Shown here: one piece after another, positions 23,129 through 31,749 of the stretch
Layout of the letters: each line of letters starts with the position of its first letter
Numbering within the stretch: the stretch's first letter is position 1
Assembly (NCBI GenBank): GCA_036526255.1
Contig: DATCYW010000022.1
Coordinates: 7,357-71,356 of the forward strand
Length of the DNA: 64,000 bases
Reading direction: 5' to 3'
DNA from: Malonomonas sp036526255
GTDB lineage: Bacteria; Desulfobacterota; Desulfuromonadia; Desulfuromonadales; Geopsychrobacteraceae
Position numbers and translations under genes: made by a program
Notes under the pieces: model-generated
Database searches by the model: none
What the model was told of the DNA's origin: nothing
The model's input: only the letters and a program-made list of their open reading frames with translations

Positions 23129-24619
23129 ATGGCTGCAGCTGTTATCAATCTTGGCGCCAGCAATGGTCAACTGATTCAACAACTGGCGCGCATGAGCAAC
23201 CGCCACGGGCTGATCGCCGGAGCGACCGGGACCGGCAAAACCGTCACCCTGCAGGTACTGATCGAAGGCTTTTCCAAACTCGGCGTGCCGGTCTTCGCCG
23301 CCGATATCAAAGGCGACCTGTCCGGCCTTGCCTCCAGCGGCAGACCACATAAAAAGATCGATGAACGGCTGGCTAAAATTCCGCTGCCCGATTATCGCCT
23401 GCAGCCCTGCCCCAGCCTGTTCTGGAGTATAGACAATGACCAGGGGCACCCGGTCCGCACCACCATCTCCGAGATGGGGCCGCTGCTGCTGACCAGCATG
23501 CTGGAACTCAATGAGGCGCAAGGGGGGATTCTTTACGCCGCCTTTGAGATCGCCGACGATGAAGGGATGCTGCTGCTCGACCTGAAAGACCTGCGCTCAC
23601 TGCTGAACTGGATGGGGGAAAATTCAGCCACACTGCGTAACGAATACGGCAACATCACCTCCAGCAGCATCGGTGCCATCCAGCGCCGCCTGCTGGTGCT
23701 TGAAGAACAGGGCGCCGATCGCTTTTTTGGCGAACCCGCCCTGCAGCTCAAAGACCTGATGCACAGCGATTTCTCCGGTCGCGGCGTGGTCAGCCTGCTT
23801 GACGCCAGCACCCTGATCCATCGTTCACCGCGGGTCTATTCGGCCTTTTTACTCTGGCTGCTGGCCGAACTGTTCGAGCAGCTCCCCGAAGCGGGCGATG
23901 CCGAACTGCCGAAGCTGGTACTGTTTTTCGATGAAGCGCACCTGCTGTTCAACGACGCCTCGAAAAGTCTGCTGGATAAAATCGAGCAGGTCGTCAGACT
24001 GATCCGCTCCAAGGGGGTCGGCATCTATTTCATTACCCAGAGTCCGCTCGACATCCCCGAAGACATTCTCGGCCAACTCGGCATGAAGATCCAGCATGCG
24101 CTGCGCGCCTTCACCCCCAAAGACCGCAAAACCGTCAAGGCGGTGGCCAACTCCTTCCGCCCTAACCCGAACATCGATACCGAAGAAGTTGTCACCCAGC
24201 TCGGCATCGGCGAAGCGCTGGTCTCTGTACTGGATGCCTCTGGCAGCCCGACCCCGGTGGAACAGACCCTGATCTCCCCGCCGGAGGGGCAGATCGGCCC
24301 GATCACCGCCGCCGAACGTACGGCAATGATGCAACGGTCGCCGATCGGTTCGATCTATCAGCAGAGTATCGATCGCGAATCGGCCTATGAACTGCTGAAG
24401 AAAAAAACCGAAGAAGCGGCCCGCCAGGAAACCGCGGAGCGCGAGCGACTGGCGACAGAGAAGGCAGAAGAAAAAGCCGCACGGCAGAGTAAAAGCAGCG
24501 GCTCCAGACGCCAGAGCACCTCCGAAGCACTGATGACCAGCGCCGCCCGCGCCATCGGCAGCAGCCTCGGCCGACAGATTATCCGCGGCGTGCTCGGTTC
24601 GTTTTTTGGTAAACGCTGA
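23129..24619 (+). CDS. HerA-like helicase/ATPase, DUF853 (YjgR) family
   Basis: A 496-residue ATPase of the DUF853/YjgR family. Walker A is GATGTGKT (residues 31-38) and Walker B lies in LVLFFDEAHLLF; VGIYFITQSPLDIPEDILGQLG and LRAFTPKDRKTVKAVA are family hallmarks. The fold is that of HerA/FtsK-type translocases, yet the cellular role of YjgR is not established. After about residue 430 there is a charged coiled region (ARQETAERERLATEKAEEKA) before a short conserved tail. The ATG at 23129 has AGGAGG six bases upstream; the longer frame from 23078 is not used. Confidence 0.88.
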   Translation: MAAAVINLGASNGQLIQQLARMSNRHGLIAGATGTGKTVTLQVLIEGFSKLGVPVFAADIKGDLSGLASSGRPHKKIDERLAKIPLPDYRLQPCPSLFWSIDNDQGHPVRTTISEMGPLLLTSMLELNEAQGGILYAAFEIADDEGMLLLDLKDLRSLLNWMGENSATLRNEYGNITSSSIGAIQRRLLVLEEQGADRFFGEPALQLKDLMHSDFSGRGVVSLLDASTLIHRSPRVYSAFLLWLLAELFEQLPEAGDAELPKLVLFFDEAHLLFNDASKSLLDKIEQVVRLIRSKGVGIYFITQSPLDIPEDILGQLGMKIQHALRAFTPKDRKTVKAVANSFRPNPNIDTEEVVTQLGIGEALVSVLDASGSPTPVEQTLISPPEGQIGPITAAERTAMMQRSPIGSIYQQSIDRESAYELLKKKTEEAARQETAERERLATEKAEEKAARQSKSSGSRRQSTSEALMTSAARAIGSSLGRQIIRGVLGSFFGKR

Positions 24620-24745
24620 AGAATTTCAGGGCACTGAATGTTTCAATATTGTCATTGGGACCCCGCTTAAAAAGAACAAAAAAACTAGTTGCAGATTGCG
24701 ACCAGTTGGTGTAAGTTTCGCTCCGCTTCAAACAATAAACACCAC

Positions 24746-24822
24746 GGGGGTGTAGCTCAGTTGGTTAGAGCGCTAGCCTGTCACGCTAGAAGTCGCGAGT
24801 TCAAGTCTCGTCACTCCCGCCA
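24746..24822 (+). tRNA. tRNA-Asp (GTC)
   Basis: A 77-base cloverleaf: acceptor GGGGGTG pairs with CACTCCC (one G-U pair), D-arm GCTC...GAGC, anticodon arm CTAGC-CTGTCAC-GCTAG with anticodon GTC, T-arm GCGAG-TTCAAGT-CTCGT, and the encoded 3' end GCCA. A terminator follows. Confidence 0.97.
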
Positions 24823-24826
24823 TAAT

Positions 24827-24863
24827 AAAAAAAGGTGATCCGTTTTAACGGGTCACCTTTTTT
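24827..24863 (+). terminator. Terminator of the tRNA-Asp gene
   Basis: The A-run and stem AAGGTGATCCGTT pair imperfectly with AACGGGTCACCTT, followed by a run of six T. It begins five bases after the tRNA. Confidence 0.9.
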
Positions 24864-24981
24864 GCATTTCAAGCATTAACCGCGACACTGCCCCCCCGCC
24901 CCCGCCACCCAAATTCCGATAAAAAATGTTACGCTATGAGTCTGCTATCCTTTCATGCCCTCAAGCCGCCGGAGACGACCC

Positions 24982-27099
24982 GTGGACCTCATGGAGTTAC
25001 GCAACAGCCGAACCATCATCCTCAACCAGGGGACGGCGGAACAGAAACGTGAAGAGATTCGCGCCTATTTTCATAAAACCTTCAGCATCGACGAGCAGCT
25101 TTACGAAACCCTCGCCGATGAGAGCGCGTATTACCTGCGCGCCGAACCGCTACGCCACCCGCTGATTTTCTATTTCGGCCACACGGCAACCTTCTACCTC
25201 AACAAACTGCTGATCGCCAAACTCATTACCGAACGGATCAACCCTGGCTTTGAGGCGATGTTCGCCGTCGGCGTCGACGAGATGTCATGGGACGACCTGG
25301 ACGAGGCGAACTACGACTGGCCGACGCTGGCCGAGCTTAAAGCCTATCGGCAGCAGGTGCGCGAACTGGTCGACCGGGTGATCAGCGAGCTGCCGCTGCA
25401 ACTGCCGATCACCTGGGACAGTCCGTTCTGGGTGATTATGATGGGGATCGAACACCAGCGCATCCACCTTGAGACATCGTCGGTCATCATCCGCCGCCTG
25501 CCGCTGGAAAAGGTTCGCCAGCTGCCGCTCTGGGCGATCTGCGACCGGTCCGGCCCGGCGCCCGACAACCGGCTGCTGGCGGTCAGGGGCGGCAAGCTGG
25601 TGCTGGGCAAAGACCGGCAGCACCGGCTGTACGGCTGGGACAACGAGTTCGGTCGTCATCAGTTTGAGGTTGAGGATTTTCAGGCCGCGCAGCAGCTGGT
25701 CTCGAATCAGGAGTTTCTTGAGTTTGTCAGCGCCGGCGGCTATCACCAGCAGCAATTCTGGACTGAGGAGGGGTGGAGCTGGCGCAATTACACAAAAGTC
25801 GTGCAACCGCTGTTCTGGATTCAAACCGGCGCAGGTTATCGCTTGCGCACCATGGCGCAGCAGATCGATATGCCCTGGGACTGGCCGGTTGAAGTCACTT
25901 ACCTTGAGGCCAAAGCCTTCTGCAACTGGAAAGCGCTGCAGACCGGCCTGCCGATCCGCCTGCCGACCGAGGACGAGTGGTACTGCCTGCGCGACCAGCT
26001 GGAGCTGCCCGACCAGCCCGACTGGCAGCAGGCGCCGGGGAACATCAACCTTGAATACTGGGCCTCCTCCTGCCCGGTCAACCACTTCCGGCAGGGGGAT
26101 TTTTTCGATGTCGTCGGCAACGTCTGGCAATGGACCGAGACTGCGATCAGCGGCTTTGACGGCTTTGAAGTGCACCCCTGCTACGACGATTTCTCGACGC
26201 CGACCTTTGACACCCGGCACAACCTGATCAAAGGCGGCTCCTGGATCTCGACCGGCAACGAAGCGACCCGTGACAGCCGCTACGCCTTCCGCCGCCACTT
26301 CTACCAGCACGCCGGCTTCCGTTACGTCGCGGCTGAACAGCCGCTGGTGCAGCCGGAGGCGATGTACGAAACCGACGACCTGGTCGCACAGTACTGCGAC
26401 GCGCATTTTGGCCCGGATAAATTCGGTGTCGGCAACTTTCCGCAGCGGCTGGTGCAGCTCTGCCTTGCCGCGCTCGGCGGACGACCGAAACAGCGGGCGC
26501 TCGATCTCGGCTGCGCCGTCGGCCGCGCCAGCTTTGAGCTGGCCAAGCATTTCGACTTTGTTTCCGGCGTTGACTTCTCGGCGCGCTTTATCCGCATCGC
26601 CTATCAGTTACAGGAAAAAGGGCTACTGCATTACCAGCTGCCGGAAGAGGGGGAGATCGTCAGCTATCACGAAAAACGGCTGAGCGACTTCGACCTGCAG
26701 TCAACCGCAGCGAAAATCGAGTTTTCGCAAGGCGACGCCCACAACCTCAAGCCGCAGCTGCGCGACTACGATTTGATCCTCGCCAGCAATCTGCTCGACC
26801 GGCTCTACGACCCGGCGCGCTTTTTATCCGCCATCCACCAGCGGCTGAAGCTCGGCGGCCTGCTGGTGCTGGCCTCCCCCTATACCTGGCGGGAGGAGTA
26901 CACGAAAAAAACCCAGTGGGTCGGCGGCATCCGCAAGGCGGGCGAACCCTTCACCACCCTTGAAGGACTGCACGTGCTGCTCGAACCTCACTTCCGCAGC
27001 GTCGGTGAACCGCAGGAGGTTGAGTTTGTCATCCGCGAAACCGCGCGCAAATTTCAGCATACGGTTTCGCAACTGACCATCTGGGAGAGAATTCGATGA
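24982..27099 (+). CDS. ovoA: 5-histidylcysteine sulfoxide synthase / mercaptohistidine methyltransferase (ovothiol synthesis)
   Basis: A protein of about 705 residues with the three-part OvoA architecture. Residues 20-170 form a DinB-like iron domain; His67 (FGHTATFY) and the HX3HXE motif His158-x3-His162-x-Glu164 (EHQRIHLE) match the three-histidine iron site. Residues 210-430 form a formylglycine-generating-enzyme-like fold (WDWPVEVTYLEAKAFCNWK, LPTEDEWYCLR, GNVWQWTET, GGSWISTGNEATRDSRYAFR). From about 500 a SAM methyltransferase starts with LDLGCAVGRASFELAK. It joins cysteine sulfoxide to histidine C5 and methylates the imidazole in ovothiol A synthesis. GTG 24982 has GGAG seven bases upstream; ATG 24991 is an alternative. 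Confidence 0.9.
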   Translation: MDLMELRNSRTIILNQGTAEQKREEIRAYFHKTFSIDEQLYETLADESAYYLRAEPLRHPLIFYFGHTATFYLNKLLIAKLITERINPGFEAMFAVGVDEMSWDDLDEANYDWPTLAELKAYRQQVRELVDRVISELPLQLPITWDSPFWVIMMGIEHQRIHLETSSVIIRRLPLEKVRQLPLWAICDRSGPAPDNRLLAVRGGKLVLGKDRQHRLYGWDNEFGRHQFEVEDFQAAQQLVSNQEFLEFVSAGGYHQQQFWTEEGWSWRNYTKVVQPLFWIQTGAGYRLRTMAQQIDMPWDWPVEVTYLEAKAFCNWKALQTGLPIRLPTEDEWYCLRDQLELPDQPDWQQAPGNINLEYWASSCPVNHFRQGDFFDVVGNVWQWTETAISGFDGFEVHPCYDDFSTPTFDTRHNLIKGGSWISTGNEATRDSRYAFRRHFYQHAGFRYVAAEQPLVQPEAMYETDDLVAQYCDAHFGPDKFGVGNFPQRLVQLCLAALGGRPKQRALDLGCAVGRASFELAKHFDFVSGVDFSARFIRIAYQLQEKGLLHYQLPEEGEIVSYHEKRLSDFDLQSTAAKIEFSQGDAHNLKPQLRDYDLILASNLLDRLYDPARFLSAIHQRLKLGGLLVLASPYTWREEYTKKTQWVGGIRKAGEPFTTLEGLHVLLEPHFRSVGEPQEVEFVIRETARKFQHTVSQLTIWERIR

Positions 27100-28280
27100 C
27101 CGGAACCTGCATCGATGTCGACCGCGCCCGTCGCGAGACCCGCGGCTGTGGCCACATTATCCACTTCAACAATGCCGGCGCGGCGCTGATGCCGGTGCCG
27201 GTCTGCGATGCCCTGCACGACTATCTGCAGCAGGAAGAGTTACAGGGCGGCTACGAGGTGATGGAGAAGCAAGCCCCCGCGCTGGAAAATTTCTACCACT
27301 CCGCAGCCAGACTGCTGAACTGCAGCAGCGACGAAATCGCCTTTGTTGACAGCGCCACCCGCGGTTGGTCGATGGCCTTCTACGCCTTCAATTTTCAGCC
27401 GGGCGACCGCATCCTCACCGGCAGCGCCGAGTACGGCAGCAACCTGGTCGCCATGCTGCAGCAAGCGCAGCGCACCGGAGTCGAAATCGTCCTGGTACCG
27501 GATGACGCGCAGGGGCAGACCGATGTCACTGCGTTAAAACAGCGGCTCGACGAACGGGTCAAGCTGATCTGCCTGACCCATGTCCCCTCCGGCAACGGGC
27601 TGATCAACCCGGCGGCGGCGGTGGGCAAACTCGCCTGGAATGCCGGCATCCCCTTTCTGCTCGATGCCTGTCAGTCGCTGGGGCAGCTGCCGATCGACGT
27701 CAACCAGCTCGGCTGCGACATCCTCTGCGGCACCGGTCGCAAGTTTTTGCGCGGGCCGCGCGGCACCGGGCTGCTCTATGTGCGCAAGAGATTGCTCGAA
27801 AAGCTGCAACCGCCGCAGCTCAATCATCACGCCGCCACCCTGCTCTCTTCCAGCAGTTACGAAATCCGCCCCGACGCCAGACGCTTTGAAAGCTGGGAGC
27901 GCAGCTGCGCCGGACAGGTCGGTCTGGGCGTAGCCATCGATTACGCGCTGGGCTGGGGGATGGAGAACATCGAAGCCCGGATCAAGGCGCTGGCCAATCA
28001 CCTGCGCGCAAAACTGACCATCAAGCCCGGGATTCAAGTGACCGATCAGGGGGTCGATAAATGCGGGATTGTCACCTTCAGCGCCGCGCAGCTGAGTGCG
28101 ACTGAGCTGCAGAAAAAACTCGCCGAACAGCGGATCAACATCTCAACCGTCCCCTTTACCGCCAACCCGCTGCTCTTCGAACAACGACAACTGCCCGAAC
28201 TGGCCCGAGTGTCACTGCACTACTACAACACCGAAGTGGAGCTTGAGTACTTCCTCGATCTGCTCGACAGCTTACTTTGA
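27096..28280 (+). CDS. Class V PLP-dependent enzyme, candidate ovothiol sulfoxide lyase
   Basis: A 394-residue aminotransferase class V protein, similar in type to EgtE and cysteine desulfurases. The PLP lysine is Lys216 in CGTGRKFLRGPRGTGLLYV and Asp190 in FLLDACQSLGQ contacts the pyridine nitrogen; HFNNAGAALMP opens the fold. Cysteine desulfurases carry an active-site cysteine loop not evident here, consistent with a C-S lyase. It overlaps ovoA by four bases, so it is very probably the OvoB-type lyase that cleaves the histidylcysteine sulfoxide to mercaptohistidine. The assignment rests on context, not on a unique motif. Confidence 0.8.
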   Translation: MTGTCIDVDRARRETRGCGHIIHFNNAGAALMPVPVCDALHDYLQQEELQGGYEVMEKQAPALENFYHSAARLLNCSSDEIAFVDSATRGWSMAFYAFNFQPGDRILTGSAEYGSNLVAMLQQAQRTGVEIVLVPDDAQGQTDVTALKQRLDERVKLICLTHVPSGNGLINPAAAVGKLAWNAGIPFLLDACQSLGQLPIDVNQLGCDILCGTGRKFLRGPRGTGLLYVRKRLLEKLQPPQLNHHAATLLSSSSYEIRPDARRFESWERSCAGQVGLGVAIDYALGWGMENIEARIKALANHLRAKLTIKPGIQVTDQGVDKCGIVTFSAAQLSATELQKKLAEQRINISTVPFTANPLLFEQRQLPELARVSLHYYNTEVELEYFLDLLDSLL

Positions 28281-28349
28281 AACAACCCACGGACAAACGC
28301 GCTAAAAAATTCAATCATAATCCTGACGTGCAGCTACTTCCGTATGAAA

Positions 28350-28736
28350 TCAGCGGTTATTTTTTCCTTGAAGGCTGGGCATGTTCCGGGTTGCGATGAC
28401 GTCAATCCCCGTATCAGCAACATTCTCCTGAATGACCTGTCCAAGCAGCACCGGAGCCGTTATTTCCAGGCAATGCAGGGCCTGGACAACAGCCGTTATC
28501 CTTTCCTTGGGTATCGCTGCTGCTGTCTTGACCGGCAAGCGCGGCCAGAGCCCCGCAGTGCAGGCAATTGTAGTACTGAGCATCCGACAGGGGGCGCGGT
28601 ACTCTTGCCGGGCGTAAGTCTCCCCACGCTTGCAGTCGTTGCCGATCACCACCTGAATTTCCCCTTCAACGATGACCAGTTCGAGTGGGCAGCTCATCGG
28701 GCAACCGATGCAGATCAGGTTTTTCTTCTCAGGCAT
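28350..28736 (-). CDS. DUF1667 family iron-sulfur-type protein
   Basis: A 128-residue protein of the DUF1667 family. Cys9, Cys12 and Cys16 in ICIGCPMSCPLEL and a further cysteine in GNDCKRGETYARQE look like ligands for an iron-sulfur cluster. The family is typically encoded next to anaerobic glycerol-3-phosphate dehydrogenase genes, as in Thermotoga TM1432-1434, and may be an electron-transfer subunit. It starts directly after the stop of the preceding oxidoreductase gene and is the last gene of the three-gene operon. Confidence 0.83.
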   Translation of the reverse strand: MPEKKNLICIGCPMSCPLELVIVEGEIQVVIGNDCKRGETYARQEYRAPCRMLSTTIACTAGLWPRLPVKTAAAIPKERITAVVQALHCLEITAPVLLGQVIQENVADTGIDVIATRNMPSLQGKNNR

Positions 28737-29996
28737 TCAGACCCTCTCCTGTGGCCAGATATCGATCCTCAGGTTATCGCCGAAGTAGCGGTCAAGAACC
28801 TCCGGAGCAAGCGTCAGGCGGATCATCTCCGAAGGGATCATGACCCGAAAGCTTTTCTCATAGCGGTCGCCAATCGTCAGCAGACAATTTTTCAGTGGTC
28901 GCTTGACGCGCAGATAGACAACCTGCTCACGATCCGGCGACAAACTCTGCGGAACGCAGGAGGCGATATTTTCTCCCGCCTGAAGCGAAATATTGTCACC
29001 GGGGCGGCGTAACCCTCTGGCGACCTCAGCGGCAAAACGCCCGGCACGCAGCGATTCTTCGGAGACAAAATCGACCAGGTCGTGCACATGCAGCACATTG
29101 CCGCAGGCGAACACGCCCGGCAGTGAGGTTTCCAGATTGCTGGCAACCTGCGGACCGCCAGTTGCCGGATCCATTCGCAGCCGGAGCCGGGTTGACAGCT
29201 CATTCTCAGGGATCAGACCGATGGAGAGCAGCAAGGTGTCGCAGGCAACATCCCTGGTTCGGCTGAGGTCGGGATTGCATTTCATATCGACCGGCGCAAG
29301 GGTCAACCGCTCGACGCGATCCCGGCCATGAATGAAGGCGACGGTCGTCGACAGGTGCAGCGGGATATCGAAGTCATCCAGGCACTGCACCAGGTTGCGC
29401 GTCAGACCGTTGGAATAGGGTTGTAATTCGTAAACGCCAACAACCTCACACCCTTCCAGAACCAGCCGCCGCGCCATGATCAGGCCGATATCGCCAGAGC
29501 CGAGAATGGCGACGCGACGCCCGGGCAGCAGGCCTTTCATGTTGACCATTTTCTGCGCCAGCCCGGCGGTCATCACCCCGGCCGGCCGAAAACCCGGGGT
29601 ACGGATCGCTCCGCGGGTGCGTTCGCGACAGCCCATCGCCAACACGACAGCCCGAGCCTTAAACTGCAGATAGCCATAACGGCCGCTGACAACCTCCAAC
29701 TGCAGATCGGTACTGATATCGAGAACGTAGGAATCAGTGATGATCTCGATGCTATCAGCCAGGGCGCTGCGAACAAATCGTTCCGCGTATTCTGGCCCGG
29801 TGAGCTCTTCCTTGAAATAGTGCAACCCGAAACCACTGTGAATACATTGATTGAGAATGCCTCCGGCTTCTATTTCGCGATCGACGACCAGAATCCTTTC
29901 TGCTCCAGCCTGTCGGGCCCCCAGCGCCGCTGCCAGGCCCGCTGGCCCGCCACCGACAATCACGACATCGTATTTTTTTCGTAGCGGACTCTTCAT
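28737..29996 (-). CDS. NAD(P)/FAD-dependent oxidoreductase of the glycerol-3-phosphate cluster
   Basis: A 419-residue flavoprotein with two dinucleotide-binding motifs: the FAD site YDVVIVGGGPAGLAAALGAR near the start and the NAD(P) site RRVAILGSGDIGLIMARRL in the middle. ILNQCIHSGFGLHYFKEELTGPEYA and VFACGNVLHVHDLVDFV are typical of the subunit found with GlpA-like dehydrogenases (TM1433 type). It probably passes electrons between the glycerol-3-phosphate dehydrogenase and NAD(P) or another carrier. It overlaps the upstream GlpA-like gene by four bases and abuts the DUF1667 gene. Confidence 0.83.
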   Translation of the reverse strand: MKSPLRKKYDVVIVGGGPAGLAAALGARQAGAERILVVDREIEAGGILNQCIHSGFGLHYFKEELTGPEYAERFVRSALADSIEIITDSYVLDISTDLQLEVVSGRYGYLQFKARAVVLAMGCRERTRGAIRTPGFRPAGVMTAGLAQKMVNMKGLLPGRRVAILGSGDIGLIMARRLVLEGCEVVGVYELQPYSNGLTRNLVQCLDDFDIPLHLSTTVAFIHGRDRVERLTLAPVDMKCNPDLSRTRDVACDTLLLSIGLIPENELSTRLRLRMDPATGGPQVASNLETSLPGVFACGNVLHVHDLVDFVSEESLRAGRFAAEVARGLRRPGDNISLQAGENIASCVPQSLSPDREQVVYLRVKRPLKNCLLTIGDRYEKSFRVMIPSEMIRLTLAPEVLDRYFGDNLRIDIWPQERV

Positions 29997-31441
29997 CCCT
30001 CCTCTCCAGCGGTCAGACTGTCTTGACGTGGATAGCAGATCTCTGAACCTCGGCCGCGCTTACTGATTTCGGTCAACGGCGTACCCGCTGTCTGTGAGAG
30101 CAGATCCATGATTCTAGTGGTACAGAAACCGCCCTGACAGCGCCCCATTCCGGCTCGTACCCGAAACTTCACCCCGTCTAGGGTGCGCGCACCATGGCAG
30201 ATGGCGTAGCGCACTTCGGCCTCGGTGACCGATTCACAACGACAGATAATCCGCCCGAAAGCAGGATCGCTGCGGATCGCGGCTTTTCGTTCTGCTACGG
30301 ACATCCGGGCAAATCGCGACGGCCCGTCAATCTCTGCCTTCCAGGCAGTTTTTTCGCTCAAGGCCAAGCCCTCGCAGCGGAGCATCTCGGTCACGTAAGT
30401 GGCGATTGCCGGTGCCGCCGTCAGCCCCGGCGACTGAATCCCCGCCACGTTAAAGAACCCCTTCACCGGAGAAGGACTAATGATAAAGTCGTTTGACTCC
30501 GCCACCGCCCGCAGTCCGGCAAATTCGGTGATGGTGTCCCGCTCCGAGATCGCCGGGCAGTATTGGCGCACCGTAGCAAAAACCTTATCTGCACCAGAGA
30601 AGCTGGTCGTCAGATCTTCGCGATCTGCAACATCTTCTGCGGTCGGTCCGACCATGATCGGACCGTCAACTGTCGGGATAATCAGCACCCCCTTGCTGGT
30701 GGCTGAAGGAACCGGAAAGATCAGACGGGTCACAATCCCCTGCAGGCGACGGTCGAGCAGGTATTCCTCCCCCTTGCGGGGGTGGATGGTAAAATCGGCC
30801 GCACCGATCAATGCCGCTATCCGGTCGGCATAAATGCCAGCTGCATTGATAATAATTCGGCAGTGGAATTTGTGTTGTGGGGTTTGAATCGAAAAACTCT
30901 CGCCTGCCTGGCTGATCTCAAGCACCGGAGCCCCGCAGAACAGTTCTACACCGTTCTGCTGCGCGCAGGCGATAAAGCCGAAACAGGCTTCATAGGGATT
31001 GACAACTGCCGCCGTCGGGGCGTGAAGTGCTTGCAGAATATTATGACTGAGGTTGGGTTCCTCTTTTTGTATTTTTTTCGGCGACCAGAGTTCAAGTCCG
31101 GTGACTCCTTTTTCTTCCCCCTGCGCTTTGAGTTTCAGCAGATAAGCCAGATCTGCCGATTGCTGTGCCAGCATCAATTCGCCGATCCGGCTGAAGCCGA
31201 ATTTCAGCTCCCGGGCCAGATCGTCCCACCGCTGGTTACCGGCCCACTCAAGTTGCCCCTTGAGCGTGTCCGCGGGGGCATGGTGTCCGGAATGGATGAT
31301 GCCCGAATTGGTTTTGCTGGTACCGAAACCGACCTCGACTTCTTTTTCAAGCAGCGCCAGACGCAATTGATAGCGAGAGAGTTCCCGGGCCAGCGCACAA
31401 CCGACAACTCCACCGCCTACGATGATGACGTCATACCTCAT
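29993..31441 (-). CDS. FAD-dependent glycerol-3-phosphate dehydrogenase-like protein with BFD [2Fe-2S] domain
   Basis: A 482-residue protein with an N-terminal DAO-type FAD domain (YDVIIVGGGVVGCALARELS, then TSKTNSGIIHSGHHAP) and a C-terminal BFD-like [2Fe-2S] domain with cysteines in ICRCESVTEAEV and GRCQGGFC. This is the GlpA/TM1432 architecture, expected to oxidise sn-glycerol 3-phosphate to dihydroxyacetone phosphate. The ATG at 31441 has GGAG six bases upstream; the earlier ATG at 31483 does not. No glycerol kinase or facilitator gene is nearby, so the substrate may come from phospholipid turnover or from genes elsewhere. A related 2-hydroxyacid specificity cannot be excluded. Confidence 0.8.
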   Translation of the reverse strand: MRYDVIIVGGGVVGCALARELSRYQLRLALLEKEVEVGFGTSKTNSGIIHSGHHAPADTLKGQLEWAGNQRWDDLARELKFGFSRIGELMLAQQSADLAYLLKLKAQGEEKGVTGLELWSPKKIQKEEPNLSHNILQALHAPTAAVVNPYEACFGFIACAQQNGVELFCGAPVLEISQAGESFSIQTPQHKFHCRIIINAAGIYADRIAALIGAADFTIHPRKGEEYLLDRRLQGIVTRLIFPVPSATSKGVLIIPTVDGPIMVGPTAEDVADREDLTTSFSGADKVFATVRQYCPAISERDTITEFAGLRAVAESNDFIISPSPVKGFFNVAGIQSPGLTAAPAIATYVTEMLRCEGLALSEKTAWKAEIDGPSRFARMSVAERKAAIRSDPAFGRIICRCESVTEAEVRYAICHGARTLDGVKFRVRAGMGRCQGGFCTTRIMDLLSQTAGTPLTEISKRGRGSEICYPRQDSLTAGEEG

Positions 31442-31590
31442 AGCGGCTCCAGCTTCGCGAGACGGTATCCTGTCGTGGTTCACAATGATTTTATCCTGCT
31501 CAATGAATATACCAGTTTGTGGGCCGATTTCAGGCTCTCAGGCATTTCTCCCTCTTTCCCAAAAGCACCTGTAAAAGTATCGACTGACAG

Positions 31591-31618
31591 TTGACTCGCC
31601 CTGCCGGCCCGATAAAAT
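31591..31618 (+). promoter_or_regulatory. Candidate promoter of the hydrogenase operon
   Basis: TTGACT (31591-31596) and TAAAAT (31613-31618) are separated by 16 bases, each one base from consensus, about 130 bases before the hydrogenase start codon. The rest of the 308-base gap 31442-31749 between the divergent operons shows no gene. Confidence 0.5.
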
Positions 31619-31749
31619 TTCAGCAGGAATCAGCGCTCAAAAGCAGAGCTTCATGGTGCACGGCACGCCTGCAATCAACTGAAATCTTTCCCAACGCCAC
31701 CCGGTTTCTTCAGCAACATCTGGCAGCAGTGTAGGAAAGGAGATCCTGT

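Noticed and set aside
25285..26550. Long antisense frame (421 residues) under ovoA
   Set aside because: The plus strand encodes the well-conserved OvoA core; the antisense product resembles no family.
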